Part shown: positions 37,330-48,000 of the stretch, piece after piece
Layout: every line of letters begins with the position of its first letter
Numbering within the stretch: position 1 is the stretch's first letter
Assembly (NCBI GenBank): GCA_024449915.1
Contig: JAMZAV010000811.1
Location: 248,001-312,000 of the forward strand
Length of the DNA: 64,000 nucleotides
Reading direction: 5' to 3'
From: Sweltsa coloradensis
Taxonomy: Eukaryota; Arthropoda; Insecta; Plecoptera; Chloroperlidae
The notes under the pieces: model-generated
Databases searched by the model: none
Told to the model about the DNA's origin: nothing
Seen by the model: the letters and a program-made list of their open reading frames with translations, nothing else
Made by a program: the position numbers and the translations under genes

Positions 37330-39300
37330 TCCTTTTGTGTGAAATAACCCTTCGTTCACTCTACCTGCTTCACAGGTGTGAAAGAAGCAATTAAGAGTGC
37401 CAGTGGAAGTTGAATTAAATGGTATACGAGCGGATGATGCCAAGACGTGCTGCAAATTATTTTCAGACTTCTTTAAGTCAGTATTTCTCCCCAGTGCAGC
37501 ACCTAATACGTCTACTGGTATGAACGGTCAGCATTCTTACCCTGTTGGGAGTCTTGGCTCTTTAACTGTAACAGTGAATGATGTGGAGGTGGCATTGCGT
37601 AAACTTAAGAGTGGCAAAGCTATTGGCCCAAACGGAATTCCTATTAATATTTTGAAGCAGTGCAGTGAGTCGTTGTCGTGGCCTCTGTCAGTGTTGTTTA
37701 ATAACTGTATAAAAAAGAGGGTGTTCACATCAAAATGGAAAACAGGGCAAGTAAATCCAGTACTAAAAAAAGGTAGTCGTTATAAGGTTGTTAACTATCG
37801 ACCGATAACTCTCTTGTCAACGTTTTCTAAAGTTTTTGAGTCAATCCTTCACAAGCACATTCTGCATCACGTGTCTAACAGTATTGCTGCTTCACAGCAC
37901 GGGTTTGTACCGAAACGGTTTTCAGTTACTAATCTTGCAAATTTTACTTACAATGTATCTCTAAACATGAATAATAAAACTCAAACTGACGTCATATACA
38001 CTGATTTTTCAAAAGCTTTTGATACCGTTGATCATTCATTACTTTTACATAAACTGAAATGGTTTGGCATTAACGGCTGTGTATTTAATTTATTAGAGAG
38101 TTATCTAACGGGTAGAAAGCAAACCGTGGTGGTCAATTCTGAGCACTCTATGGCAGAGTGCGTGACCTCTGGTGTCCCACAAGGGTCGATTTTAGGGCCG
38201 CTTCTGTTTGTTTTGTATGTTAACGACTTACCTAATTGTGTGAAACATTCTAAGGTGCTAATGTATGCCGATGATGTAAAAATGTTTTGCCCAATTACGT
38301 CAACTTCTGACTGTAATCTGCTGCAGCAGGACATTGATTCGTTATCTAGTTGGTGCAAGGACTGGAAACTAGATCTTAACGTCAAAAAATGCTGTGTCAT
38401 TTCTTTTACCAATAAAAGAATAAGGACGATAAATAATTACATAATAAATGGTGAACGTCTATCAAGTTGCACGGAAATAAATGACCTCGGTGTCACAGTA
38501 AGTCACGATTTTTTTTAAACAGCATTTTTTTAAATCATTCCTAAATCCATGCGTCTACTGGGGTTTATTAGGAGAAATGTTTTAAAAGAATGTTCATCAA
38601 CAACGATATGTATGCTATATTTTTCCATCGTGCGTAGCACCCTTGAATATGCCAGCCCTGTGTGGAACCCTAATAACAGCCATAAAACCAATTCTGCCAG
38701 TTTAGAAAGTGTGCAGAGGAAACTGATTAAATGCTTTGTTTTAAGGCGCGGGTTCCTTATCACAGAGATGAGTACATGGACATGTGTTCCGCTGGGGGAT
38801 TTCTTACTCTACAGTCTAGGCGTAACGTCACTGACCTTGTATTTCTTTACAAGATCATACACAATTGCTTTACTGATAATAACTTGTTGGACAGGATAAA
38901 CTTCCGTGTACCTTCTAGAGCGACTAGGCAACGGGGCATGTATGTTTTACCAAAATGCCGTATAGATGTTTTTCGTTACACTTGCCTGAATCGTATTCAG
39001 GAAGTTTACAATGATCTAGCTCCGTCAGAGCTAGATCCATTAAATGTGTCCTTGGTTTCTTTCAAGAAAGCAATTCGTGATAATGTGTAAATTGTAATTT
39101 TAATTTTATTTTATGGTTGACTTTGACTATAACTGTCATGTTTCTTTTCCTTTTTTATAAAAATGTTTGTACAATGTTCCTGTGTATTTGTCATTTTTTA
39201 GTTATGTTTTGCATGTATGTTTGTACATGTGTCTACGTTTTTATTATACGTTACTGGTGAGGCTCTGCCCTGTTAACGACATATTGAAAAAAAAAAAATA
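37330..39300 (+). mobile_element. 5'-truncated Jockey-like non-LTR retrotransposon, copy B
   Basis: A reverse transcriptase frame and C-terminal domain are followed by about 200 bases of 3' UTR and a poly-A run at 39287-39298. This is the normal 3' structure of a target-primed LINE insertion. There is no apurinic-type endonuclease or ORF1 upstream, so the insertion is 5'-truncated. The exact 5' end is uncertain and no target-site duplication was fixed. The same insertion is in copy A. Confidence 0.85.
37382..39090 (+). pseudogene. Jockey-like reverse transcriptase (non-LTR), frameshifted
   Basis: Enzyme that would copy element RNA into DNA at a nicked target. The first open block (to 38518, 373 codons from a GTG at 37397) contains RPITLLSTFSKVFESIL (residues 135-151), catalytic motif A YTDFSKAFDTVDH (201-213, Asp203), motif B SGVPQGSILGPLLFVLY (258-274) and motif C YADD (290-293). 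It stops in a T8 run at 38509-38516. The frame resumes from about 38549 with an LEYASPVW...VQRKLIKCF stretch typical of the C-terminal end of Jockey-superfamily ORF2, shifts again near 38740, and ends at 39090. Both breaks are small indels, the first in homopolymer T, so recent decay or sequence error are both possible. Confidence 0.88.
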
Positions 39301-39524
39301 ATACAAACAAAAAGAAAAACAAACTTTCCGGAATTTTTTCTCCAGTGTATTTGAATGGAATCTTCGCTTTGCTCATCCAAAAATTCAAATTCACGTTCAA
39401 TACAAATAAAATTGCACTCACTTTGGAAATATGTGAAAGATGTGTGTGATAATATGTGTGTGAGATTCAGTTATTTTGCAGAAATTATTTACTCAAAGTT
39501 GTAGTAGCCATATAAAACACGTCT

Positions 39525-39779
39525 TTACTCGTGAAAAACCAGTTCATACGGATTTAATAATTCACTGTGATTTTCTAACGTTTCAGTTTCATTAAAATCT
39601 ATTAGAAACGTTTCAGTTTCATTAAAACTTATTAATAACACTTCAGTTTAAGTTTCAGACGAATTGTATTCAAAAATGAATTGTATAATGTTCACTATGA
39701 TGGCTAAAATACCGATCGCAATTAACTGTACGATTCTCTGGATAGCTAGAGATGTTTGGCGTTGGCGATAGAAATCCAT
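39525..39779 (-). pseudogene. Small membrane-protein reading frame, unit 1 (one internal stop)
   Basis: An 84-codon frame from an ATG at 39779 to TAA at 39525. It reads MDFYRQRQTSLAIQRIV, then a hydrophobic segment (about residues 18-37, QLIAIGILAIIVNIIQFIF), an acidic serine/threonine/asparagine-rich tail with repeated FNETET, and an end NPYELVFHE. Codon 44 is TAA where other units have AAA (lysine), a single substitution. The family is unknown to me. The pattern suggests a single-pass membrane peptide with a short basic N-terminus. The CCAAT-box block lies about 230-280 bases upstream of the ATG. Confidence 0.5.
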
Positions 39780-39930
39780 CGTGAAAAGTGCGAAGTTTAA
39801 AAGTCACTATATAACTGAAATTGTGTTCAATACTAACACTCAACAACACTCAACAACTATCAACACCAAATGTACCACACTTTGGAAAAGAATAAAAGTT
39901 ATTTTGCGGAAGTTTTTCACTAAAAGTTGA

Positions 39931-40155
39931 CGAGCCGGCACGAAACACGTCTTCACAAGTGAAAGACAAGGAAAAGAATGACTCGACTCACAATCTGTAA
40001 GAACGTTGTTCATTGGTCGGATTTATGTGCACGATGCGTTCTCGTTCCTGATTGGTCGAGAGTCTGAAAGTCCCATCATGCAACTCACTATAGTGACGTC
40101 GACTACATCCGTTCGCTCAAGGACAAGATGGCGTCCATATGACAGTGACTAACCT
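39931..40155 (-). promoter_or_regulatory. Promoter-like upstream block, unit 1
   Basis: Read on the minus strand, it holds two CCAAT boxes (ATTGG at 40012 and 40051 on plus), a TGACGTC site near 40093 and a YY1-like AAGATGGCGTCC at 40125. It ends in the leader of the small reading frame. It matches 59736-59960 with one difference in 225 bases by eye. A weaker copy is at about 41145-41370. Confidence 0.5.
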
Positions 40156-40472
40156 TCAAATACGCACCAAAAGACACTCTGCAACCAACGTCAGATTTTT
40201 AGATTTTGTCCAAGAATTTATTTTGACACTTTAAAGAGTATTTTTTTATACTAGGAAAAAAATCATTACAATCGGATAATGCATGTAGGTGTTACAAGTC
40301 GAAGAAATGTTTTAAAAATATAAAAAATCGTTAAATTGCTATTTTCATAATAAAACATTTTTTGATTGCGCTCAAATTTCACACGAATATATGAATTCAT
40401 AAAATTAAGATTCTATGAAAAAATCATTACAATCAAATAAAAAAGGTAGTTGTTATAAGTCGAAGAATTTTT

Positions 40473-40982
40473 TTAAAAATCGAAAAAAATCGTAAATGGC
40501 GATTTTAATGAGAAATAGTTTTTCCATAACGCTAAAAAACGTGGCAGTTCTAAGTTCAGAGATTTCAAAGGCCTCCATAAAATTTCATCGATATTGGAGT
40601 ATCGGTTTAGCCGGAATTGTGTTAATAAACATACAATAATACAAACAGAGAAAAAAAAATTATAAGGCCGCTCCCGAGAGTCGCGCCCTAAAAACATTTC
40701 GGATTTTTTTCTCCAGTGTAGTGAAATGGAATCTTCGTTTCGCTTGCTACGCTCATCTAATAATCCAATGTAATTTTCTAACGTTTCAGTTTCATTAAAA
40801 TCTATTAGAAACGTTTCAGTTTCATTAAAACTTATTAATAACACTTCAGTTTTAGTTTCAGACGAATTGTATTCAAAAACTAATTGTATAATGTTCACTA
40901 TGTTGGCTAGAATACCGATCGCAATTAACTGTACGATTCTCTGGATAGCTAGAGATGTTTGGCGTTGGCGATAAAAATCCAT
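40473..40982 (-). CDS. Small membrane-protein reading frame, unit 2 (open)
   Basis: Open from ATG at 40982 for 169 codons, but only the first ~70 residues (to about 40773) match the other units. The rest runs into repeat sequence at the unit edge and is probably not original. The conserved part has MDFYRQRQTSLAIQRIV, a hydrophobic segment at residues 18-37, then NSSETKTEV and FNETET repeats. Against the copy at 59588 I count 7-8 synonymous changes among about 22 in the first 55 codons, more than expected without constraint but only modest evidence. The leader contains an ATTTCAGTT...-like initiator and a CACGATGG start context (TTCACGATGG in other units). Function unknown. Confidence 0.45.
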   Translation of the reverse strand: MDFYRQRQTSLAIQRIVQLIAIGILANIVNIIQLVFEYNSSETKTEVLLISFNETETFLIDFNETETLENYIGLLDERSKRNEDSISLHWRKKSEMFLGRDSRERPYNFFFSVCIIVCLLTQFRLNRYSNIDEILWRPLKSLNLELPRFLALWKNYFSLKSPFTIFFDF

Positions 40983-41924
40983 CGTGAAAAGTGCAAAGTT
41001 TAAAAGTCTCTATATAACTGAAATTGTGTTAAATACTAACACTCAACAACACTCAACTATCAACAATCAAAACTATCAACACCAAATGTACCGCACTTTG
41101 GAAGAGAATGAAAGTTATTTTGCGGAAGTTTTTCACTAAAAGTTGACGAACCGGCACGAAACACGTCTTCACAAGTGAAAGACAAGGAAAAGAATGCTCG
41201 AATCACAATCTGTAAGAACGTTGTTCATTGGTCGGATTTATGTGCACGATGCGTTCTCGTTCCTGATTGGTCGAGAGTTTGAAAGTCCCATCATGTAACT
41301 CACTATAGTGACGTCGGCTACATCCGTTCGCTCAAGAACAAGATGGCGTCCATATGACAGTGACTATAACCTTCAAATACGCACCAAAAGACACTCTCTG
41401 CAACCAACGTCAAATTTGTAGATTTTGTCCAAGAATTTATTTTGACACTTTAAAGAGTATTTTTTTATACTAGGAAAAAAATCATTCAATCGGATAATGC
41501 ATGTAGGTGTTACAAGTCGAAGAAATGTTTTAAAAATCTAAAAAATCGTAAAATTGCGATTTTCATAATAAAACATTTTTTGATTGCGCTCAAATTTCAC
41601 ACGAATATATTTATTCATAAAATTAAGATTCTGTGAAAAAATCATTACAATCGAATAAAAAATGTAGTTGTTATAAGTCGGAGAAATTTTTTAAAAATCG
41701 AAAAAAATCGTAAATAGCGATTTTAATGAGAAATAGTTTTTCGATAACGCTCAAAAACGTGACAGTTCTAAGTTCAGAGATTTCAAAGGCCTCCATAAAA
41801 TTTCATCGATATTGGAGTATCGGTTTAGCCGGAATTGTGTTAATAAACACACAATAATACAAACAGAGAAAAAAAAACATTTCGGATTTTTTTCTCCAGT
41901 GTAGTGAAATGGAATCTTCGTTTC

Positions 41925-42135
41925 GCTTGCTACGCTCATCTAATAATCCAATGTAATTTTCTAACGTTTCAGTTTCATTGAAACTTATTAATAACACTTC
42001 AGTTTTAGTTTCAGACAAATTGTATTAAAAAATGAATTGTATAATGTTCACTATGATGGCTAAAATACCGATCGCAATTAATTGTACGATTCTCTGGATA
42101 GCTAGAGATGTTTGGCGTTGGCGATGGATATCCAT
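41925..42135 (-). pseudogene. Small membrane-protein reading frame, unit 3 (early stop)
   Basis: ATG at 42135 starts MDIHRQRQTSLAIQRIV and the same hydrophobic segment, then GAA is replaced by TAA right after it (QFIF-stop). Further family sequence follows in frame (NLSETKTEV). It begins MDIH like the isolated copy at 59588 but otherwise resembles units 1 and 2. Its upstream block is cut short near 42357. Confidence 0.5.
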
Positions 42136-42608
42136 CGTGAAAAGTACGGAGTTTAAAAGTCACTAAATAACTGAAATTGTGTTCAAAACCAACACTCAAC
42201 AACACTCAACAACTTCAACACCAAATGTACCACACTTTGGAACAGAATGAAAGTTATTTTGCGGAAGTTTTTCACTAAAAGTTGACAAACAGGCAAGAAA
42301 CACGTTTTCACAAGTGAAAGACAAGGAAAATAATGACTCGACTCACAATCAGTAAGAAGGCACTGATTTACACGTATTAATTCCCAAAAGTTAGGTGAAA
42401 CCGGGATAAGTTGTAACGATGCATTCAACAGCACGGTCTTATGTCGAGGGTTCTTTAAATCTCCCCTCGAGATGAAATATGTACATGCACCTTGGTTCTA
42501 TTCTAGCCCTGGACCACACATTGTTTCGCGACGATTGTTCCTATTGTTTATGACTCACTCAAACACTACCACCAGTATTAATATTAATAAAAATTAAAAC
42601 CTAGCAAA

Positions 42609-42970
42609 TTGGAAATTCTTTATAACATCTCAAAAACGCTAAACAATAAAAGAAAAACTGCAAAGATCTTGTATCGTCTTAAAAGGAAGTTGACGAGGGA
42701 TATTATTATTACTTTTACATTTGCCGTGTTAGTTTTGGGCTTCAGCAAGACTCTTCGCGGCACGAGATTTCTTTGTGGATTTTAAGAGTTTTAGCAAATT
42801 ATTTGCTAGCGTCGATGCCGTTTCTTGTTTTGTTGTTGAATGTAATGGAAAGGATAAACAATAATAAAAAATCTTACATTGCACTCGCTGGGAAAAAACA
42901 TCATAGAGCAAAACAAATTGAAAATTTACACGCAGCTCCTGTTAAATATTTATTTGGTCATGTTTTGTGA
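42609..42970 (+). pseudogene. Small two-segment membrane reading frame, copy B
   Basis: Two blocks in different frames. The first (42609-42783) has a lysine/arginine-rich N-terminus then a hydrophobic segment IIITFTFAVLVLGF. The second (42773-42970) has VLANYLLASMPFLVLLLNVM followed by a basic tail with GKKHHRAKQIENLH, and a stop at 42970. The ATG present in copy A at 24037 reads TTG here. It is divergent from the array unit 3 frame, with about 470 bases between. No family recognised. About 120 residues if read continuously, with two membrane segments. Confidence 0.35.
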
Positions 42971-43744
42971 TTGGCAATAATGATATTTATTGACATTTCG
43001 GACGATGAGAATGATGAATGTAAAGAAAGAAGCTATAATTTTATACAACACCGACGATATTAACCATTGTTTACGTTTTTCTTTTTTGAGGTAATTACTA
43101 ATTATGTTTTTAAAATTTAAGCACTACATCCGCTAGCTTCACCAAAGAATTTTTATTGGTTTGGTGCATTAAATGGAATAAGACACCCATATATCCGCAT
43201 CTTTGTAAAATTTGTTAAAGGTGTATTAAAAGTCTTGATTTGAAATCTCTGGGGTTCTTCGAAAACAGTTTCCTTCGGCTATTTGAATAAACCATTTGTA
43301 TTAAAGACAATTAATATGATTTTTTCGAAGGAAGCTTATTTTGGTTACTAAGTATATGAAGAAATAGACAAATACATTTACAGTTCAGCATTTTTAGCTG
43401 TTATAGACCCAATACAACTTTGTTTCTCTTATATTATTCTAAGTATTGTCTTAACATTTTAGAGATGTTATACAAATAAGTTTCTGTCGTAAAGTTTTTG
43501 CTCTCTTTTCCTATAAATATATATATCAGATCTTATGCATGGCTATGGACAGTGGCGCGTATTATTTTGTTGTAAAAATTAAATTTTCGTTTTTTGATTT
43601 GCCCCAAGGCGGCATTAGGCCTAATTGGCAAAAATAATTCAAAATTGTATTTGAAGTTGCGTATTTAGTTCTTCTTTAAATATTATGGAATTTTGAGACA
43701 GTCAGACCTTACAAAGAAATCGCTGGTTAAATAAAATAGTTATG

Positions 43745-44400
43745 GTAAATGAACAAATAAATAAATTCGTATTTAGGGTCTACTCACTCAGTCGCAAAAC
43801 TGATTTTCAGTGGAGGACATTTAATAAAGCCGACCTAGCCAACCCTGTAGGAGCCGACACCATCGACGAGTGAACTATGACCAACTAGAAACCGGCATAT
43901 TTAAGTATGAAACACCGATCAATGAAGCTGGACACTATTCCACCCGCGGACAGCACCAGATTCTACAAGGCTGATTCGGAACAACCTAAAAATTGTAATT
44001 AATTAATTAGTTCGTATTTAGAGTCTATTCACTCAGTCATATAACTGATTTTTAGTGGGGGACAGTAAACAAAGAGACCAAGCCAACCCTGTAGGTTCCA
44101 ACGCAATCGACGAGTGAGCGATAACCAACCAAAGATCGATATTTTTAATAGGATATATAGCAATCAGTGGTATGGACAGTGCGAACACCCGCGGATCAAC
44201 GCCAGAATCAACAAGGCCGATTTAGAACAACTTTAAATTTATTATGTGCCTCGTTGCTAGGACGGCTCCAAAGTCACCGTTCACAAATTCCTAAACCAAG
44301 AACTGATGGACTTGAGTCCAAATCAGAAGTAAAAAAACTTCTGTTCATGGGCCTATAGCGAGAATCGAATTGAGACGCTAACCACAAGACCAACAAACCT
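43745..44400 (-). mobile_element. Two adjacent SINE copies, copy B
   Basis: The first (about 43755-43985) lacks a head. The second (43990-44400) runs from TTCGTATTTAGAGTCTA through CCCGCGGATCAACGCCAG to GGACGGCTCCAAAGTCACCG and a degraded tRNA-like head (AGCGAGAATCGAATTGAG) read on the minus strand. The tail lies at the left, next to AATAAATAAAT. Same family as 50815, 56215 and 63409. Confidence 0.8.
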
Positions 44401-45711
44401 CACAAAATATTTGTGATGGTGATTAATAACTTGGGAGGGAAGGAAATCCCAAAAATTTTACTATTTTGGTGATTATTTGGTTTTACTATCAACGCATACC
44501 TCTAATGAGTTTTTCGAAAATTTTTAGCTCCCTTAGAAATAATATTATGATCCCGTTTACAATGATGGATACATCTACATTATGTCCATTCAGTAAATCT
44601 GTATGGAACACGCTGTGGGTTATGGATAAAAGAAATATGTATATCCATTGTAAGGTTATTTGTTTTGCGAGGTAAAAAACACGAAATGCCAAATCTGGTT
44701 GATGAGCTAAAATAAATTATACCGCTAAAGTATTTCATGGGATAGATAGAAATAGAAGTAATTCCATTACGCACAATACGTTTGGTTTTCGATGGCTTTG
44801 TATGTTCAATTTGTTTTCGAACACCATAGTATATAGTCTTAAATCTAGATAGGAAATTAACAACACAAAACTAATTTTACGGTACTTAAATTAAAAGTAG
44901 CCTTTCATTTCGAAAAAGACACGTATTAAGCAATGTCTCACATTTCTTGGTGGCTCCAGCGACACAGTTTATTCTTCTTGAAGAAGTAGGCGTAAATCAT
45001 GGACAATCAGTTAAATAATTACCGGGGGGGGGGGGGGGACGCAAGTTCTTATCGGTTACAAACATCAATAAGTCGAACGTAAAAAAATAACGCTCTGATA
45101 ATTTATATTGTGTTACTCACTCGATGTAAACCTGTTACGTCTCCCATTTTGATGAGGTTGAAGATCAATCGAGTAGGGAGAACGTTATAGATCTCTGCTA
45201 TTGAAGATCAAGATTGATCCATTGTGAATATCTGAAAGTACAGAGATTTTTGAATTAGTACTTGCAATTGGTTTTCTCTGTAGATTAAGAACATTAAACG
45301 TTGATTTCATTAAAAATACAAAATTTCCTTTTTTCCTTAAATATTACAATGGAAAACATTAAAAATTAATTAAAGATGAAAATCTTACAAAAAATACGAA
45401 ATGTTGGTTGTTAACTTATAACTAATAAATGTGAGCGAATCTAATTCAGATCTGAATGAGTAAACATTCATAATTCAGAGTAAATGTTCATGTTGAAAGA
45501 GTCCGTTACAAAATGGTTTATTAATATTGCTTGTTATAGAGATGATTTGGACACATGAAAAGAATGGTACAAAATGCTAAGACGAGAGTTTTCAAAAGGT
45601 TATCAGGGAACATGAGCAAGTTTGGGTGACCAAGAGATTAGTGGATTAGACAAAGTTAACAAAAGCTTAGTGGAGAGAGAACAATGCTAATTCGGAGGAA
45701 CCTTAGAATTG

Positions 45712-45830
45712 ATTACTAGGATGGCTCCAAAGTCACAGTTTACACATTTCTACGCTAAAGCGGGAATCGAACCCGAAAACTTGTATCGAATGATACCAGT
45801 TTTATTATTGTTCACTTGATTGTGGTCGGT
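45712..45830 (-). mobile_element. SINE head fragment, copy B
   Basis: AGCGGGAATCGAACCCGAA is the reverse complement of a strong pol III B-box. GGATGGCTCCAAAGTCACAG beside it is a diverged version of the SINE body word at 44270. Confidence 0.55.
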
Positions 45831-46225
45831 CCTTGATGGGAACCGACCATTTAACCACTCAACACTCAAACCGCTCAACCAAAACTTAACCACTCAACCA
45901 ATTCTTTTGTAATTAATCAATCGAAACTTGAAAGATAATTAATGTTTAACGAAGAACAACGAATTACAAGTTTATGTCCATAACAAAAGCTAATTTGTCT
46001 GTTTACATTTGAAATGTTACAAGAATTATAAAAAAAAAACATTCGAAATAATCTTAAAATTCTAGTGGAAAAAAATATCATAACCATGTATAACGATTAC
46101 ATGATAATAAAAGTAAAACTGATTTTTGGCCTCATCTACAAAATACAAGAAGAAAACTATAATTTATCAATAATTATGTGCAAAAAAATACCCCAAAAAC
46201 AATGTAAATTTTGAAAGAATGTACT

Positions 46226-46480
46226 AGGAAAACGCTTAATGTCCAGGCGTTGTTGGATGAGCGTAATTGGTGCATTGAGCTGCCATGTGTTATGCGGATT
46301 TTCTGTTCTGTAAAAAAAATTATTACTAAGTCGAAGAAGTTTTTTAAATTTAATTAAATTAAACTAGGAAAACGCTTTTAAGTCCCGCCGCGTTGTTGGA
46401 TGAGCGTATTGGTGCATTGAGCTGCCATGTGTTATGCGAATTTTCTGATGTTCTGTGGCAAAATCATTACTAAGTTTAAA
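46226..46480. repeat. Tandem ~145 bp repeat with CTAGGAAAACGC ends, copy B
   Basis: Two units, at about 46226 and 46367, each CTAGGAAAACGCTT...GTTGTTGGATGAGCGTA...GCTGCCATGTGTTATGCG. They may be ends of a DNA transposon related to the MITEs at 49353 and 54189. Confidence 0.65.
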
Positions 46481-46549
46481 TTTTTTTTAAATTAAATTAA
46501 ATTAAATTAAAAATTAACTATTTGTTAATTTTACTTTAATTAATCGTAA

Positions 46550-46930
46550 TTGTTAAAAAAATCGTGTAAAATTTCGATTTTTATAAGAAATAATTTCTCG
46601 ATTGCGCTCAAATTTTACACTAATATATTAATTCATAAAATAAGGTTTTGCAAAAAAATCATTACAATAGGATAAAGCACGTAGGTGTTATAAGTCAAAG
46701 AATCGTTTTAAAAAAAGAAAAAACTGTAAATTTCGATTTTTATGATTTAAATATTTTTCAATTGCGCTCAAATTTCACAAAAATATCTTAATTCATAAAA
46801 TAAAGGTTCTATGCAAAAATCATTGAAATCGGATAAAGCATGTAGGTGTTATAAGTCGAAGAAATTTTTTAAAAATTGAAAAAAATCGTAAAATTGCGAT
46901 TTTCATGAGAAAAAATTTTCCGATTGCGCT
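46550..46930. repeat. ~158 bp AT-rich subrepeats
   Basis: Two and a half units carrying AAATCG...CGATTTTTAT dyads, ATTGCGCTCAAATTT, CATAAAATAAGGTT and GGATAAAGCAYGTAGGTGTT. The same unit separates members of the 1.2 kb array and forms the end of copy A (28030-28229). Confidence 0.8.
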
Positions 46931-47155
46931 CAAAAACGTGGCAGTTCTAAGTTTAGAGATTTCGAAGGCCTCCATAAAATTTCATCGCAATCGGAGTATC
47001 GGTTTAGCCGGAATCGTGTGGACAAACAGACAAAAATACAAAAAAAAAAGAAAGAAAAAAAAAAAAAAAAACATTCCGGATTTTTTTCTCCAGTGTAGTG
47101 AAATGGAATCTTCGCTTCGCTCGCTTCGCTCGCTACGCTCGCTACGCTCATCCAA
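46931..47155. repeat. Array-edge repeat with (CGCTTCGCT)n tail
   Basis: GTGGCAGTTCTAAG, TCGGTTTAGCCGGAAT, a poly-A stretch, then CTCCAGTGTAGTGAAATGG and a GCTTCGCTCGCTACGCTC run ending at CATCC. The same string ends each unit of the 1.2 kb array in shorter form. Frames open across it on both strands are due to the repeat. Confidence 0.7.
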
Positions 47156-47558
47156 TCAAAAGAGTTGGCATACTATTAATAGACAAAAAGGGTTGACAAG
47201 TGTCACTCAAGTTTTACGACCCGCTACCCCCACCAAATTAAGCCCGCGAACTGAAATTTCAAGAAATAAAACATTTGTCACAGGCACTTGCAGCAAAAAG
47301 GTGCTTCCACAATAACATTCCCAAAAATGCCTTTACTTTGTTTTTATAAAATTGGATTTAAAAAAATTATTTCGATATTTCGATGTGGGGAAAGCGGCCG
47401 GCTTCGATGAACCTGAAGCCCAAGAATGGGGTGGGACCCTCCCACCCCCTACCTGATTTCAACGTTTAAAATAGGGCTAGATAATGATTGATTGATTTCG
47501 ATATCGTAAATATTCTCAGATATCGATATCTTTGTCCAGACCTAAAAGTAAGTACCGA

Positions 47559-47800
47559 CAGTGTTGGCTCGAGTGTAAAGCGGGCTACTCTGATTCGGGA
47601 GGTCCCGGGTTCAAAACCCGTCTGGACTGGCAGAAGGTTTTTCCGAGGTTTTCCTCAGTCGTTAATGCGAATGCAGGGGATTGAGTCCTGTTAAACAGCC
47701 TTCGGACATCCCTTCACAATTGTCCTACCCGCAACATACCTAGTTAGACACCTGAAGAGGGGCATGAATTGCACCCTGGGCAGGCTTCCCACAAAATTAA
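47559..47800 (+). mobile_element. tRNA-derived SINE, second family
   Basis: The head is tRNA-like with a GGGTTCAAAACCCG B-box arm at 47606. The body has TTTTTCCGAGGTTTTCCTC, AATGCGAATGCAGGGGATTG and TAGTTAGACACCTGAAGAGG. The TTTCC-x-x-GG-TTTTCC central part resembles the shared core domain reported in several arthropod SINEs (from memory, not checked). A headless fragment of the same body is at 61040-61190. Confidence 0.65.
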
Positions 47801-47826
47801 ATGTATAGCACTCGGGTTAGATGTAG

Positions 47827-48000
47827 GTGAATATGACGTCATTACCCTTGGTGTCGCTGGAGGTCGCTAGAAGTGCGGTGGGTGGGGTGGGGTGGGGGGT
47901 TCCACGACGATCAGAGGAGGCTCGGAGATGACGTCACTCACGGAGCTGGTCCCACTAGGCTGACCCATGACGTCACAGCACCTGGCGACAACACAGAGGT
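47827..48000. repeat. GC-rich direct repeat with CRE sites, copy 1
   Basis: Pairs with 48577-48745: CATTACCCTTGGTGTCGCTG, GGGGGGTTCCAC, CTCGGAGATGACGTC, CTGACCCATGACGTCACAGC and ACCTGGCGACAACACAGAGG are shared. Three perfect TGACGTCA sites at 47834, 47929 and 47968. Confidence 0.85.

Larger units (their letters stand above)
39330..42360. repeat. Array of ~1.2-1.4 kb units, copy B
   Basis: Units begin at the TTTTTTCTCCAGTGTA word near 39337, 40706 and 41890. Each unit has, reading on the minus strand, an upstream block with CCAAT boxes, a leader, the small membrane reading frame, then an edge ending in GAAGCGAAACGAAGATTCC-type sequence. Two ~160 bp AT-rich subrepeats separate units. The first unit is the longest and shares a ~150 bp 3' flank (39386-39540) with the isolated copy at 59184. 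The third unit loses its upstream block at about 42357. Confidence 0.88.
28235..46720 (+). repeat. Tandem duplication, copy B (~18.5 kb)
   Basis: Collinear with 9290-28229. The junction at about 28229-28235 joins a ~158 bp subrepeat directly to the protease remnant (TTCATGCTGGTTCTACAA). Copy B keeps longer reading frames than A, notably 373 codons of reverse transcriptase. Confidence 0.93.

Noticed and set aside
46905..47315. 136-codon plus-strand reading frame with a lysine run and a repeated LRS pattern
   Set aside because: It is created by a poly-A tract and the GCTTCGCT repeat at the edge of the array unit. The opposite strand is also open, and other copies of the repeat do not keep the frame.
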